Of a stretch of 64,000 bases of DNA, positions 1 through 8,798 are shown one piece after another (the first letter of the stretch is position 1; each line of letters begins with the position of its first letter). This stretch comes from JAQBQB01 sp963757185. GTDB lineage: Bacteria; Gemmatimonadota; Gemmatimonadetes; Gemmatimonadales; Gemmatimonadaceae. The stretch is taken from contig CAVWQI010000005.1 of NCBI GenBank assembly GCA_963757185.1, positions 248,001 through 312,000 on the forward strand. The letters run 5' to 3'. The position numbers were made by a program, and so were the translations under genes. The notes under the pieces were generated by a model. That model ran no database searches. It saw only the letters and a program-made list of their open reading frames with translations, and had not been told where the DNA came from.

Positions 1-1
1 T

Positions 2-457
2 GCGGAAGGCATGCGTCGCGCAGTCTTGGCCGGTGTCGCGACGATCGAGCACGGTGACAACGGGACGCCCGAAGTCTTCAAGCTCATGGCGGAGCGCGGC
101 GTGTGCTACGTGCCAACCGTGTCCGTGGGCGGGCGAAACAAGTCGACCGTGCTGAAGTACGCGCTCGACGCCGGCGTCATGATCTGCAACGGCGCCGACT
201 CAGGTCCGCTCGCTCACGGCGACAACGCGAAGGAAGTCGAAGGGCTCGTGACCAACGGCCTCACCCCGCTGCAGGCTCTCCGCGCCGCGACCGTGAACGA
301 TGCCAAGATGCTCCATTGGGAGGATCGCATCGGAGCGGTGAAGCCCGGCCTGTTCGCGGATCTCGTCGCCGTCAGAGGAGATCCCACGAAGGACATCATG
401 GCCTTGAGCAGCGTGGATTTCGTGATGAAAGGCGGGACGGTCTACAAGAAGCCGTGA
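2..457 (+). CDS. Amidohydrolase, C-terminal part (5' end outside window)
   Basis: The window opens inside this gene. The frame is open from base 2, so the ATG at 11 is internal. The 152 visible residues are the C-terminal third of a metal-dependent amidohydrolase of the imidazolonepropionase-like branch. Visible are IEHGD near residue 17, a GADSG segment that carries the Asp expected to activate the hydrolytic water in this superfamily, and the closing signature KPGLFADLVAVRGDP followed by VMKGGTVYK, which refolds into the small beta domain. Many relatives in such genomes are secreted, but the signal peptide region is not in the window. The substrate cannot be read from this part. It is convergent with the permease that follows, with a gap of 19 bases. 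Confidence 0.85.
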   Translation, partial: AEGMRRAVLAGVATIEHGDNGTPEVFKLMAERGVCYVPTVSVGGRNKSTVLKYALDAGVMICNGADSGPLAHGDNAKEVEGLVTNGLTPLQALRAATVNDAKMLHWEDRIGAVKPGLFADLVAVRGDPTKDIMALSSVDFVMKGGTVYKKP

Positions 458-476
458 GCGGAGCGCGCTCAGTGAA

Positions 477-1865
477 TCACGCCTCCTGCGTCTTCGATCT
501 CGAAGCCAACGCGAACACGATCGGCCCGAGCACGATCGCCACTCCGGCGGCGAGTACTGCCTTCACGCCGTATTCGCCGTCCATGAACGAGATCACGATC
601 ACGCCGAGGAGCACCACCATCGGGATCGCGGCCAGCGCCGCTACGCCTCGGCGACCGAGTGGAACGCGAAAGTGTCCGCGAAGATCGGGCTGGGTGCGGC
701 GCAGACGCACCAGCGCGCCGAATTCCAGGAAGAGCGCCAGCGAATAAAGCAGCACGTCGGCGATGACCAGTTCACCGAACGGCGCCAGCACGAACACAGA
801 GTAGAGTGCCGCCGAGGCCAGCACCGCCGTACGCGGCGTACCGCGCGAATCGGCGACGGCGAGCGGTGCCGGGAGCAATCGATCTTGCGCCATCACGAAC
901 GGAATGCGCGAGTACGACATCAGGAGGGCGTTGAACAGAGCCAGCGCGCTCACCATTCCGCCGATCCCGACCCACGCGCCAAGGAACGCCCCGACGCGCC
1001 CGTGCGCGGCGGCAGCGGCGATGGCCGGCCAACTACCGTCCTCCCACGTCATCCAATCGGTGGCTGAGAGCGTGGTGAGAAGCGGCACCAGATAGATGAA
1101 CACGACGAGGGGGAGCGCGAACGCGAGCGCGCGCGGATACCCGCGCGACGCGTCGTGCATTTCGCCTTCGACGGTGGATGCGTTGTCCCACCCGATGTAG
1201 TTCCAGAGCGCGATCGAGATACCGACCGCGAGTCCACTCACACCGCCGCCTTCGGGAGCGGCGAAGGGGCGCCACGGGATGTGCGACGCGTGCGGCAGCG
1301 AAGCGATCGCGAGGGCCACGAACCCGGCGACGATGAACGCCCCGGCGAATATCGACGCGCGCCCCACGCGGACCGATCCGCGCAGGTTGATCGCCGTCGC
1401 GCCCCAGATCACGACGAGCGAAATCGCCCACTCGAAGCGCGCGTCGAGTCCGGGGACGAAATGCTTCAGGTACTGGTTGAACAGCACCGGGTAGATCGCC
1501 ATGTCGACGAGCGAATACATCCACGTCAACCAGCCGTTCTGAAACGCCCAGAAGCGTCCGAACGCGCGATCGACCCAACGGTAGTAGCCACCTTCCTCCG
1601 GCATCATGCTCGCCAGCTCGCCGACGATGAGCACTTCCGGAATCGACCACACGAGCGGTACGACGATCAGGATGAGAAGTCCGAGCCCCGGCCCGACCTT
1701 GTGAATCAAGGTCTCGGTCGTGTACGGTCCGCCCGAGGTGCAGAAGAACAGCACGAACACGAGCGCGAACGTGCCAAGCGCCGACCGCGCATCGCGAACG
1801 ACAGGTCGATGCTGAAGGTCCGGTCGGTTCTCGACGCTCTCTCGGGAGGGGGCGCTTTCAGTCAC
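477..1865 (-). CDS. APC-family amino acid permease
   Basis: This is an integral membrane transporter of the amino acid-polyamine-organocation superfamily, about 462 residues with roughly 12 hydrophobic segments. Family features are the first helix with the unwound glycine-rich stretch FCTSGGPYTTETLI, the GELASMMPEEGGYYRWVDRAFG segment (helix 2 and loop), and later SRIPFVMAQDRLLP, a typical APC loop. The substrate is probably an amino acid or amine, but the sequence does not decide which. The frame is open to an ATG at 1925. I prefer the GTG at 1865, because the extra residues are polar and Cys-rich and would run into the divergent thrB start at 1928. The start is therefore uncertain. It ends 19 bases from the convergent amidohydrolase. 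Confidence 0.85.
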   Translation of the reverse strand: MTESAPSRESVENRPDLQHRPVVRDARSALGTFALVFVLFFCTSGGPYTTETLIHKVGPGLGLLILIVVPLVWSIPEVLIVGELASMMPEEGGYYRWVDRAFGRFWAFQNGWLTWMYSLVDMAIYPVLFNQYLKHFVPGLDARFEWAISLVVIWGATAINLRGSVRVGRASIFAGAFIVAGFVALAIASLPHASHIPWRPFAAPEGGGVSGLAVGISIALWNYIGWDNASTVEGEMHDASRGYPRALAFALPLVVFIYLVPLLTTLSATDWMTWEDGSWPAIAAAAAHGRVGAFLGAWVGIGGMVSALALFNALLMSYSRIPFVMAQDRLLPAPLAVADSRGTPRTAVLASAALYSVFVLAPFGELVIADVLLYSLALFLEFGALVRLRRTQPDLRGHFRVPLGRRGVAALAAIPMVVLLGVIVISFMDGEYGVKAVLAAGVAIVLGPIVFALASRSKTQEA

Positions 1866-1927
1866 GGAGAGAACATACGCGCACGATCGGCACTTGTCGT
1901 TGCGAACGGCGCAGACTTGAATCAAGC

Positions 1928-2893
1928 ATGAACGAAGCGATTGCGGGCGCTGAGCCGCGAACGAGAGTCCGCGCGTTCGCGCCCGGGGGCGTCGGCAATA
2001 TCGGCCCGGGACTCGATATCCTCGGCTGCGCGCTCACGGGCGTCGGCGATTCCGTAGACGCGCGGATCGACGGCGCGCCGGGCGTATGGATCGAGGAGCC
2101 CGGACATTCGCAGCTTCCTCGCGATGCCACACGACACTCGAGCGGGCTCGCGGCTCTCGAAGTGCTGCGCCTCGCCGGACGTCAGGACGTCGGCGTGACG
2201 CTGCGCGTCGACAAACGCTTGCCGCTCGCTGGAGGCCAAGGCGGGAGCGCCGCATCCGCCGTAGCCGGCGCGGTGGCGACCAACGCGCTCATCGGCCGTC
2301 CGCTCGACGATCGTTCGCTCGTGCAAGCCGCGCTCGCGGCGGAGGAGCGCGTCGCGGGAAGGCACGTCGACAACATCGCGCCCTGCCTGTTTGGTGGGAT
2401 TCTCCTCATTCGAAAGGTCGATCCGCTCGAATTCGTCCGCGTGCCGGTGCCGTCGTGGCTGCGCATCGCGCTCGCACGTCCCGATCTCGCGCTGACGACG
2501 CAGCGCGCCCGTCAGATTCTGCCCGATTCGGTCGACCGCGCGACCGCGCTCGCTCAAGCCGTAGCCGTCGCGACGATGGTCGCCGCGTTCTGTCTGCACG
2601 ATCCCTCGTTGCTGCGCGGCGCCGTCGACGATCGCATCGCCGAGCCGGCGCGCGCCCCGCTCATTCCCGCGTTTTACGACGTGAAGCGTGCCGCGCTCGC
2701 GGCCGGCGCGCTCGGATGTTCGATCTCCGGCGGCGGACCGTCGGTGTTCGCGCTGGCCGACAGCGACGACGGCGCCGACGCGGCGCTCGCCGCGATGCTC
2801 GGCGCGTTCGAGGCGAAAGGGGTCCGGGCGGATGGACGCGTCGCGTCGGTGGACGAGCGTGGCGCGCACCTCGTGGAGGGGAGGGTCTCGTGA
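1928..2893 (+). CDS. thrB: Homoserine kinase
   Basis: This enzyme phosphorylates homoserine with ATP to O-phosphohomoserine, the penultimate step of threonine synthesis, in the cytosol. The 321-residue length is normal for a GHMP-family homoserine kinase. Motif 1 is APGGVGNIGPGLD (residues 18-30). The ATP-binding glycine-rich motif 2 is GGQGGSAASA near residue 100, where many relatives have GLGSSAAS. Motif 3 is GCSISGGGPSVFAL near residue 262. The TGA stop overlaps the GTG start of the threonine synthase gene (GTGA at 2890-2893), which points to translational coupling. The neighbouring thrC confirms the assignment over other GHMP kinases. No homoserine dehydrogenase is in the window. Confidence 0.93.
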   Translation: MNEAIAGAEPRTRVRAFAPGGVGNIGPGLDILGCALTGVGDSVDARIDGAPGVWIEEPGHSQLPRDATRHSSGLAALEVLRLAGRQDVGVTLRVDKRLPLAGGQGGSAASAVAGAVATNALIGRPLDDRSLVQAALAAEERVAGRHVDNIAPCLFGGILLIRKVDPLEFVRVPVPSWLRIALARPDLALTTQRARQILPDSVDRATALAQAVAVATMVAAFCLHDPSLLRGAVDDRIAEPARAPLIPAFYDVKRAALAAGALGCSISGGGPSVFALADSDDGADAALAAMLGAFEAKGVRADGRVASVDERGAHLVEGRVS

Positions 2894-4182
2894 CGTCGCT
2901 CGGGGCGAGCGTTCAAGTGTGCGAAGACTGCGGAGCGGAGATCGATGAGCTGAGCGCCTCATCGGTGTGCCCGTCGTGCGGCGGTCTCCTCGAGCTGCGC
3001 CACTCGTTTCTCGACGCCGGCGAGTCGTTGAGCGGGCTGTTCGCCGATCGGCGACGGGCGATGCGCGGCCCGGACGCGTCCGGCGTCTGGCGCTATCGGG
3101 AGCTCGTGCTCCCGTCGGCGCGGGCGGACGAAATCGTGACGCATCCCGAGGGCAATACGCCATTGCTCGAGAGCCGCGCGGTCGCGCGCTGGGCTGGTTG
3201 GGAATCCCCAGAAGATCTCCTGATCAAGCACGAGGGGCACAACCCGACGGGCTCGTTCAAGGATCGTGGCATGACGGTCGCGATAACGCAGGCCAAGCGC
3301 AGTGCGGCACGCGCGGTGGCGTGCGCGTCGACGGGCAACACGTCGGCATCGTTGGCGGCGTACGCGGCACGCGCGGAGCTCCCGGCGCTCGTCTTCGTTC
3401 CGAAGGGCAAGGTCGCCGGCGGCAAGCTCGCCCAGACGATCGCATATGGCGCTCGCACACTGTTCGTGCGAGGCGGTTTCGACGAATGCCTGGCCCTCGC
3501 GCGATCGGCGAGCGCGGAGCTGGGAATTCAACTTCTCAACTCGGTGAATCCTTTTCGCATCGAGGGACAGAAGACGATCGTCTTCGAGCTGCTCGAGCAA
3601 CTCGGCTGGAACGTACCCGACTGGATCGCGCTGCCCGCCGGCAACCTCGGCAACACCTCCGCGTTCGGCAAGGCGCTGCGCGACGCGCGCGAGGCCGGCT
3701 TGATCGATCGTGTGCCGCGGCTCTGCGCCGTGCAAGCCGAGGGAGCCGCTCCGTTCGCGCGGAGCTTCCAGCATGGGTTCGCCGAACGCGTCACCGTCGA
3801 ACCCGAAACGATCGCCACCGCCATCCGCATTGGGGCGCCCGCGTCGTGGAATCGCGCCGTGCGCGCCATCCGTGAGACGAACGGCGTTGTGACGTCGGTG
3901 AGCGACGCCGAGATTCTCGAGGCCAAGGCGGTGATCGACGCCGCGGGCATCGGTTGCGAGCCGGCGAGCGCGGCGAGCATTGCCGGCGTGCGGAAGCTTC
4001 TCCAGGCAGGTACGATCGCGAGAGGAGAACGGGTCGTGGCTGTCCTGACGGGACACCTGCTCAAGGACCCCGACGCCGTCGCCGACTATCACGCCGCTCG
4101 AACGGCGGACCGTCCGCACGCCAACCCGCCGATCGAGATCGAGCCGCGCGTGTCGGAGGTCGAGCGGGCGATGCGCGCCTAG
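2890..4182 (+). CDS. thrC: Threonine synthase (PLP-dependent)
   Basis: It converts O-phosphohomoserine to threonine with pyridoxal phosphate. The protein is 430 residues from the GTG at 2890; the open frame runs further upstream, but that part only shadows thrB. The N-terminus has a four-cysteine zinc-ribbon-like segment (C11, C14, C27, C30), as in the class of threonine synthases that start with a rubredoxin-like knuckle. The PLP lysine is K124 in the motif NPTGSFKDRGM. ASTGNTSASLAAYAA forms the phosphate-binding/substrate loop, and PAGNLGNTSAF follows near residue 250. The GTGA overlap with thrB makes a two-gene operon. Confidence 0.95.
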   Translation: MTSLGASVQVCEDCGAEIDELSASSVCPSCGGLLELRHSFLDAGESLSGLFADRRRAMRGPDASGVWRYRELVLPSARADEIVTHPEGNTPLLESRAVARWAGWESPEDLLIKHEGHNPTGSFKDRGMTVAITQAKRSAARAVACASTGNTSASLAAYAARAELPALVFVPKGKVAGGKLAQTIAYGARTLFVRGGFDECLALARSASAELGIQLLNSVNPFRIEGQKTIVFELLEQLGWNVPDWIALPAGNLGNTSAFGKALRDAREAGLIDRVPRLCAVQAEGAAPFARSFQHGFAERVTVEPETIATAIRIGAPASWNRAVRAIRETNGVVTSVSDAEILEAKAVIDAAGIGCEPASAASIAGVRKLLQAGTIARGERVVAVLTGHLLKDPDAVADYHAARTADRPHANPPIEIEPRVSEVERAMRA

Positions 4183-4265
4183 ACATATCGCGGCGTGGCG
4201 TGAAGTTTGTCAGGTTCCCCACCCCCGCTCAACGATTTCCCGCTGCGCCTCTCTCCCCCTCTCTC

Positions 4266-5936
4266 ATGCCTTCGCGCCTCGCCATTTCCGCGCTCCTGGT
4301 TTCGATCGCCGTTCCGCTGTGTGCCCAAGGGCGCGGCGGTCGCGGTGGCCCGGACAATCGTCCCGAAGTCGCCTTTCCCGTCGACCTGCCGGCGGACGAC
4401 GCCAAGCTCGCCGCGCTGAAGAAGGAGGCGACCCGCCTCGTCGACAGCCTCTCCACGCTCTCGCAGCAGATGGTGGACGAAGTGTTCAGCTTCGGCGAGC
4501 TCGGGATGCAGGAGGAGGAAACGTCGAAGTACCTCACCGGAATCCTCGAGAAGAACGGCTTCAAGGTCACGCGCGGCTTCGCCGGCATTCCAACCGCGTG
4601 GTACGCCACGTGGGGCTCAGGGAAACCGGTGATCTCGCTCGGTTCCGACGTCGACGACATTCCGCAGGCGAATCAGAAGCCGGGCGTCGGCTACAAGGAT
4701 CCGCTCGTCGCCGGCGCACCAGGGCACGGCGAAGGACACAACTCGGGCGTGCCGATGAACATCACGGCGGCGATCGCCGTGAAGAAAATCATGGAACGCG
4801 AACACATGACCGGCACGATCCACCTGTGGCCGGGAATCGCCGAGGAGCAGATGGCGGCGAAGGCGTATTTCGTGCGCGCCGGGATGTTCAAGGACGTCGA
4901 CATCGTCCTCTTCGCGCACGTCGGCTCGGATCTCGGCGTCTCGTATGGAAACTCTGGTCAGAATGCGCTCATCAGCGCGCGGTTCAACTTCGTGGGCCAG
5001 GCGGCGCACGCCGCCGGTGCGCCGTGGGCGGGGCGCAGCGCGCTCGACGCCGTCGAGTTGATGGATGTGGGTTGGAATTTCCGCCGCGAGCATCTCCCGC
5101 TCACGCAGCGATCGCACTACGTCATCACCGACGGCGGCGATCAGCCCAACGTCGTCCCGCCCACGGCGTCGGTCTGGTACTTCTTCCGAGAGATCGATTC
5201 GCCGCTCGTGCAGGGGTTGTTCGCGCTCGGCGACACGATGGCGACCGCCGCGGCGATGATGACCAGCACCAAGCTCGCCTCGGTCAACATCCTCGGCTCC
5301 GGCTGGTCCGGCCATTTCAACAAGGTCATCGCCGAGGACATGTTTCAGAACATCAAGCAGGTCGGCATGCCCCAGTGGAGCGAAGCCGACCAGACGATGG
5401 CAAAGGGCGTCCAGCGCGAGTACGGCCAGAAGAATCCGCGCGGTCTGTCCGATCGCACGATGACGGAGCTACCGGCGCCTCCGCGAACCGAGGACCTGCG
5501 CGGCGGGGGCAGCGACGACATCGGCGACGTCTCGTGGAACCTGCCGACGGTGACGCTTCGCTATCCGTCGAACATCCCCGGCCTGCCGGGCCACAGCTGG
5601 TGGAACGCGATCGCCATGGCGACTCCGATCGCGCACAAGGGCGTCGTCTCCGGCGCCAAGGTGCAGGCGATGACGGTGCTCGACCTGATGACCAAGCCGG
5701 CCGTCATCACGCAGGCCTGGGACTACTTTCGCAGCGTGCAGACGAAGGACATCAAGTACTTCCCGCTGATGCGCGCCGAGGACCAGCCCGCGACGTGGCT
5801 CAACAAGGCGATCATGGACAAGTACCGCCCCGAGATGCGGAAGTACTACTACGATCCCACGAAGTACAAGACGTACCTCGACCAGCTCGGGATCAAGTAC
5901 CCGACGGTGCGCGACACGACGAAGGCGGTGCCCTGA
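4266..5936 (+). CDS. Secreted M20-family peptidase, AbgB-like amidohydrolase
   Basis: The predicted product is a 556-residue exported zinc hydrolase. The ATG at 4266 gives a clear signal peptide (hydrophobic residues 4-18, cleavage after LCAQ), directly followed by a GRGGRGG tract. The rest matches the p-aminobenzoyl-glutamate utilization protein B / M20D family: SLGSDVDDIPQANQKPG, GHGEGHNSG for metal and substrate contacts, WPGIAEEQMAAKA (the catalytic Glu pair), HVGSDLGVSYG, and the dimerisation-domain segment FVGQAAHAAGAPWAGRSALDA. The cytosolic AbgB cleaves p-aminobenzoyl-glutamate; this exported version probably acts on another amide or dipeptide in the periplasm. It ends 19 bases from the histidine kinase gene on the other strand. 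Confidence 0.88.
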   Translation: MPSRLAISALLVSIAVPLCAQGRGGRGGPDNRPEVAFPVDLPADDAKLAALKKEATRLVDSLSTLSQQMVDEVFSFGELGMQEEETSKYLTGILEKNGFKVTRGFAGIPTAWYATWGSGKPVISLGSDVDDIPQANQKPGVGYKDPLVAGAPGHGEGHNSGVPMNITAAIAVKKIMEREHMTGTIHLWPGIAEEQMAAKAYFVRAGMFKDVDIVLFAHVGSDLGVSYGNSGQNALISARFNFVGQAAHAAGAPWAGRSALDAVELMDVGWNFRREHLPLTQRSHYVITDGGDQPNVVPPTASVWYFFREIDSPLVQGLFALGDTMATAAAMMTSTKLASVNILGSGWSGHFNKVIAEDMFQNIKQVGMPQWSEADQTMAKGVQREYGQKNPRGLSDRTMTELPAPPRTEDLRGGGSDDIGDVSWNLPTVTLRYPSNIPGLPGHSWWNAIAMATPIAHKGVVSGAKVQAMTVLDLMTKPAVITQAWDYFRSVQTKDIKYFPLMRAEDQPATWLNKAIMDKYRPEMRKYYYDPTKYKTYLDQLGIKYPTVRDTTKAVP

Positions 5937-5955
5937 ACCGATTCGAGTACGGTCG

Positions 5956-8613
5956 CTAGACCTCGACCGTACTCCGGGCCTTGCGCGCTACGCGAGCGAT
6001 CGCGGCCTCGAGGTGTTCCCGCGTAAAGGGCTTCTGGACGAACGTGTGCTCCGATTCCAGAAGCCCGCGGCGGAACGCCGCGTCGTCGGTGTAGCCTGAC
6101 ATGAACACGACAGGCACGTTCGGTCTCGACAGCGCGAGGCGCCTGGCGAAGGCGCCGCCGCCAAGGCGCGGCATCATGAGATCGGTCACGACGACGTCGA
6201 TCGGACCGTCGTGACCGGCGGCTACACCTAATCCCGCCTCACCGTCCGGCGCTTCCATCACGTCGAAGCCGATGCGTTCGAGCATGCGGCGAACGGCGCG
6301 CCGCACGCGCGCGTCGTCCTCGACGAGCAGCGCCGTGCCCAGCATTCGAAGCTCGCTCGGCGACGACGATGGAGACGGCGATGCCTTCGAGGCACGCTCC
6401 CACGGGAAGTACACCTTGAACGTCGTTCCCTGACCCGGCTCGCTGTACACCCAGATGTGCCCCCCCGCCTCTTTCACGATCGCATACGTGCTCGCGAGCC
6501 CCAGACCGGTTCCCTGGCCCGGCGGCTTCGTCGTGAAGAACGGCTCGTAGATCTTGTCCATGATGCTGGGATCGATCCCCGCGCCGGTATCGGTCACCGC
6601 GAGCATGACGTAACGCCCGGGCGTCACGCGACCGTGCGTGCGGGCGTAGGCGTCGTCCAGCTCGATGTTCTGCGTCTCGATCACGAGCGTGCCCCCGTCG
6701 GGCATCGCGTCGGCCGCGTTGATCACGAGGTTCATCACCACTTGCTCGAGCTGATTTGGGTCGCCGAGGATCGGGGCGACGTCGTCGCTCAGACGCGGCA
6801 CGAGCTTGACGTTTTCCTTCAGCAGGCGACGAAGCATCCCCCCGAGCCGCGCGACCACGTAGCTCACGCTGATGGATTGGGGTTCGGCGATCGTCTTCCG
6901 GCTGAACGTGAGCAGTTGGCGCGTCAGAAGCGTGGCGCGTCGCGCGGCTGCCACGATCTCGTCGAGGTCGCAGCGGCGGTTGGGGTCGTCCTCGGTACGC
7001 GACAGCAGCTCGGCGTATGACGTGACTACCGTGAGAATGTTGTTGAAATCGTGTGCAACGCCGCCGGCGAGCGTTCCGATGGCCTCCATCTTCTGCGCGT
7101 GGCGGAGCTGTTCCTCGAGGTGTCGCTGCTCGGTGATGTCGAGCCACGTCCCCACGATGTGCGCGCGGCCGCTCGCCTCGTCGGGCACCACCCGTTGATC
7201 GTCACGCACCCAGCGATACCGGCCATCCTTGTGCCGGAAGCGGTACTCGCGCACGCCATCCGTTCGCGGATCGGCCCCCCCCGAGGGTCCGGTTTTCGTC
7301 AGGTCGTCGGGGTAGACGTTCCCCGACCACCATCCCGGCGCGAGCGCTTCGGCGAGACCGTAGCCGAGAACGTCCGGGACGTTCTCGCTGATCCAGGTGA
7401 ACCGCATCACGCCGTCGCGTGGCGCAAGTTCGTACAGGACGGCGCCGCTCGACGTGATCACGCGCTCGAGACGGCGCGCCGACGACGCCGCCTCGCCGAC
7501 CTTGGCCTCGAGTTCCGCCCGGCTGCCGCGTAAACTCGACGCCATTCGGTTGAATGCGGTCGCCGCGGCGCCGATCTCGTCCTCCCCGCGCACCGCCAAC
7601 GGACGGTCGTAATCGCCGTCGCTGATCCGTCCGGCGGCAGTGGCCAGTTCGTTCAGCGGGCGAGTGAATTCGCCGCTCAAACGCCATGACATCACGGCGG
7701 CGATCAACAACGCGGCCAGGCCGAAGACAATGGTCGCGACCATCCCGGCCTGCACCTCGTGCAGCACGGTGGCGCGCGGGAACTCGATGACCAAATTCCA
7801 CGGCGTGTTCGCGATCGAATGCGTCGCCGCGAACACTGGGCCGAGCCGTGGCTCGTCGTACTCCACGAGGGCCGACGCGGCGCGGGCCGCCGTCGGCATG
7901 GGTACCCGGCCCACCATGTCCGTCCAGATGTCCCCTCTGGCGTTGCCGAGAAGGATCGACGCGTCCGACCCGACGACCGCGCGCAGCTGGGCCGAGGCGC
8001 CGGCGAGGACCGCCATCAGCCGCCTGCGCACGACGATGTAGCCCAGCGGCGAGGCTTGCGACCCGACGCGCGCCACGACCTGGTAAACGAGCGTCGTATC
8101 GAGCACCGCGATCGGCGAGACCGCCGTGGCGTCGCTGCCGCGAACCATGTCCATCAACGAAGCGCGCGCCGCGGCGGTCATCTCGGGCCAATCAGAGTCC
8201 GACGCCCGCGTGCGAACGCCCGACGCCTTCCACAGCTCCACGTCTGCGGCGCCTGGTCCCGGCGACAGTCGCCGCAAGCCTTCGCGGGCGGCCTCGGCGC
8301 GGCGCTCGTCGGGTCTTCGAAGGAACTCTACGACGTCGGTGTCCGCCGCCACGCCGGCCATCGCCGCGCGCATGTTCTTGGCGGAGGCCCCGTACATGTT
8401 GGCCACCTCGCGCGCCGCGCGCTCGAGATGCTCGCTCGCCCCCCGCGTGGCCGACTCGGACATCTGCCGATGCACGACGGCGCCAAACGACGCGACGACC
8501 GCGGCCGAGACGCCGACGATCGTGAGCGCGAACCGGAAGCGCAGCGATGCGCCCGGCCTCGCGCGGCCATCGTGCCCACCGCTCCTCGCGTCGTCGCTCG
8601 GAACTGCCATCAT
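5956..8613 (-). CDS. Membrane hybrid sensor histidine kinase with receiver domain
   Basis: This 885-residue protein reads, in order: first membrane helix (about 27-46), a long periplasmic sensor region (about 50-275), second membrane helix (about 277-300), HAMP (about 300-352), a PAS domain (about 385-500), a HisKA dimerisation domain with the phospho-acceptor His in GGVAHDFNNIL (near 521), and an HATPase domain with N box MNLVINAADAMPDGG, G1 DTGAGID and G2 GTGLGLAS. A C-terminal receiver domain follows, with the phospho-acceptor Asp in VVTDLMMPRLGG and the conserved Lys in FVQKPF. This is the VirA-like/NtrB-like hybrid layout. No separate response regulator or phosphotransfer protein lies nearby, so output and signal are unknown. 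ATGs at 8613 and 8610 are both possible starts. Confidence 0.92.
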   Translation of the reverse strand: MMAVPSDDARSGGHDGRARPGASLRFRFALTIVGVSAAVVASFGAVVHRQMSESATRGASEHLERAAREVANMYGASAKNMRAAMAGVAADTDVVEFLRRPDERRAEAAREGLRRLSPGPGAADVELWKASGVRTRASDSDWPEMTAAARASLMDMVRGSDATAVSPIAVLDTTLVYQVVARVGSQASPLGYIVVRRRLMAVLAGASAQLRAVVGSDASILLGNARGDIWTDMVGRVPMPTAARAASALVEYDEPRLGPVFAATHSIANTPWNLVIEFPRATVLHEVQAGMVATIVFGLAALLIAAVMSWRLSGEFTRPLNELATAAGRISDGDYDRPLAVRGEDEIGAAATAFNRMASSLRGSRAELEAKVGEAASSARRLERVITSSGAVLYELAPRDGVMRFTWISENVPDVLGYGLAEALAPGWWSGNVYPDDLTKTGPSGGADPRTDGVREYRFRHKDGRYRWVRDDQRVVPDEASGRAHIVGTWLDITEQRHLEEQLRHAQKMEAIGTLAGGVAHDFNNILTVVTSYAELLSRTEDDPNRRCDLDEIVAAARRATLLTRQLLTFSRKTIAEPQSISVSYVVARLGGMLRRLLKENVKLVPRLSDDVAPILGDPNQLEQVVMNLVINAADAMPDGGTLVIETQNIELDDAYARTHGRVTPGRYVMLAVTDTGAGIDPSIMDKIYEPFFTTKPPGQGTGLGLASTYAIVKEAGGHIWVYSEPGQGTTFKVYFPWERASKASPSPSSSPSELRMLGTALLVEDDARVRRAVRRMLERIGFDVMEAPDGEAGLGVAAGHDGPIDVVVTDLMMPRLGGGAFARRLALSRPNVPVVFMSGYTDDAAFRRGLLESEHTFVQKPFTREHLEAAIARVARKARSTVEV

Positions 8614-8771
8614 GAACTCAGGGGGTCTCGGGGGGGGGGAAGTCGGAGGAGTTGTCGGCGTGGCGCGCCCTATTCGTGACGACGCACGGCGCCGTCGCGT
8701 AATCTGGCTATCGGTTCTCGCGGGGGGCTGGGATCGATCGGCACTCCGGCAAATTCGGGTGGCGTGCCACT

Positions 8772-8787
8772 ATTAGAGCGCTCTAAT
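8772..8787. promoter_or_regulatory. 16-bp perfect palindrome between paaZ and the histidine kinase gene
   Basis: ATTAGAGCGCTCTAAT is a perfect 16-base palindrome, AT-rich at both ends in an otherwise GC-rich gap of 185 bases (8614-8798). It lies 11 bases past the paaZ stop and about 160 bases upstream of the kinase start. On the plus strand it is followed by TTTT, but no plus-strand gene ends here. An operator for a dimeric regulator is therefore more likely than a terminator. The same gap holds a run of nine G at 8631-8639. The bound protein is unknown. Confidence 0.4.
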
Positions 8788-8798
8788 TTTTCGCCGTA

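Noticed and set aside
2086..2889. N-terminal extension of the threonine synthase frame
   Set aside because: The extension is Arg-rich and lies wholly inside thrB; the GTG at 2890 gives the normal N-terminal zinc ribbon.
8631..8639. Run of nine G as a possible phase-variation tract
   Set aside because: It lies in the untranslated region between genes at about 18 bases upstream of the kinase start; it is not in a coding frame, and one run alone is not enough to claim switching.
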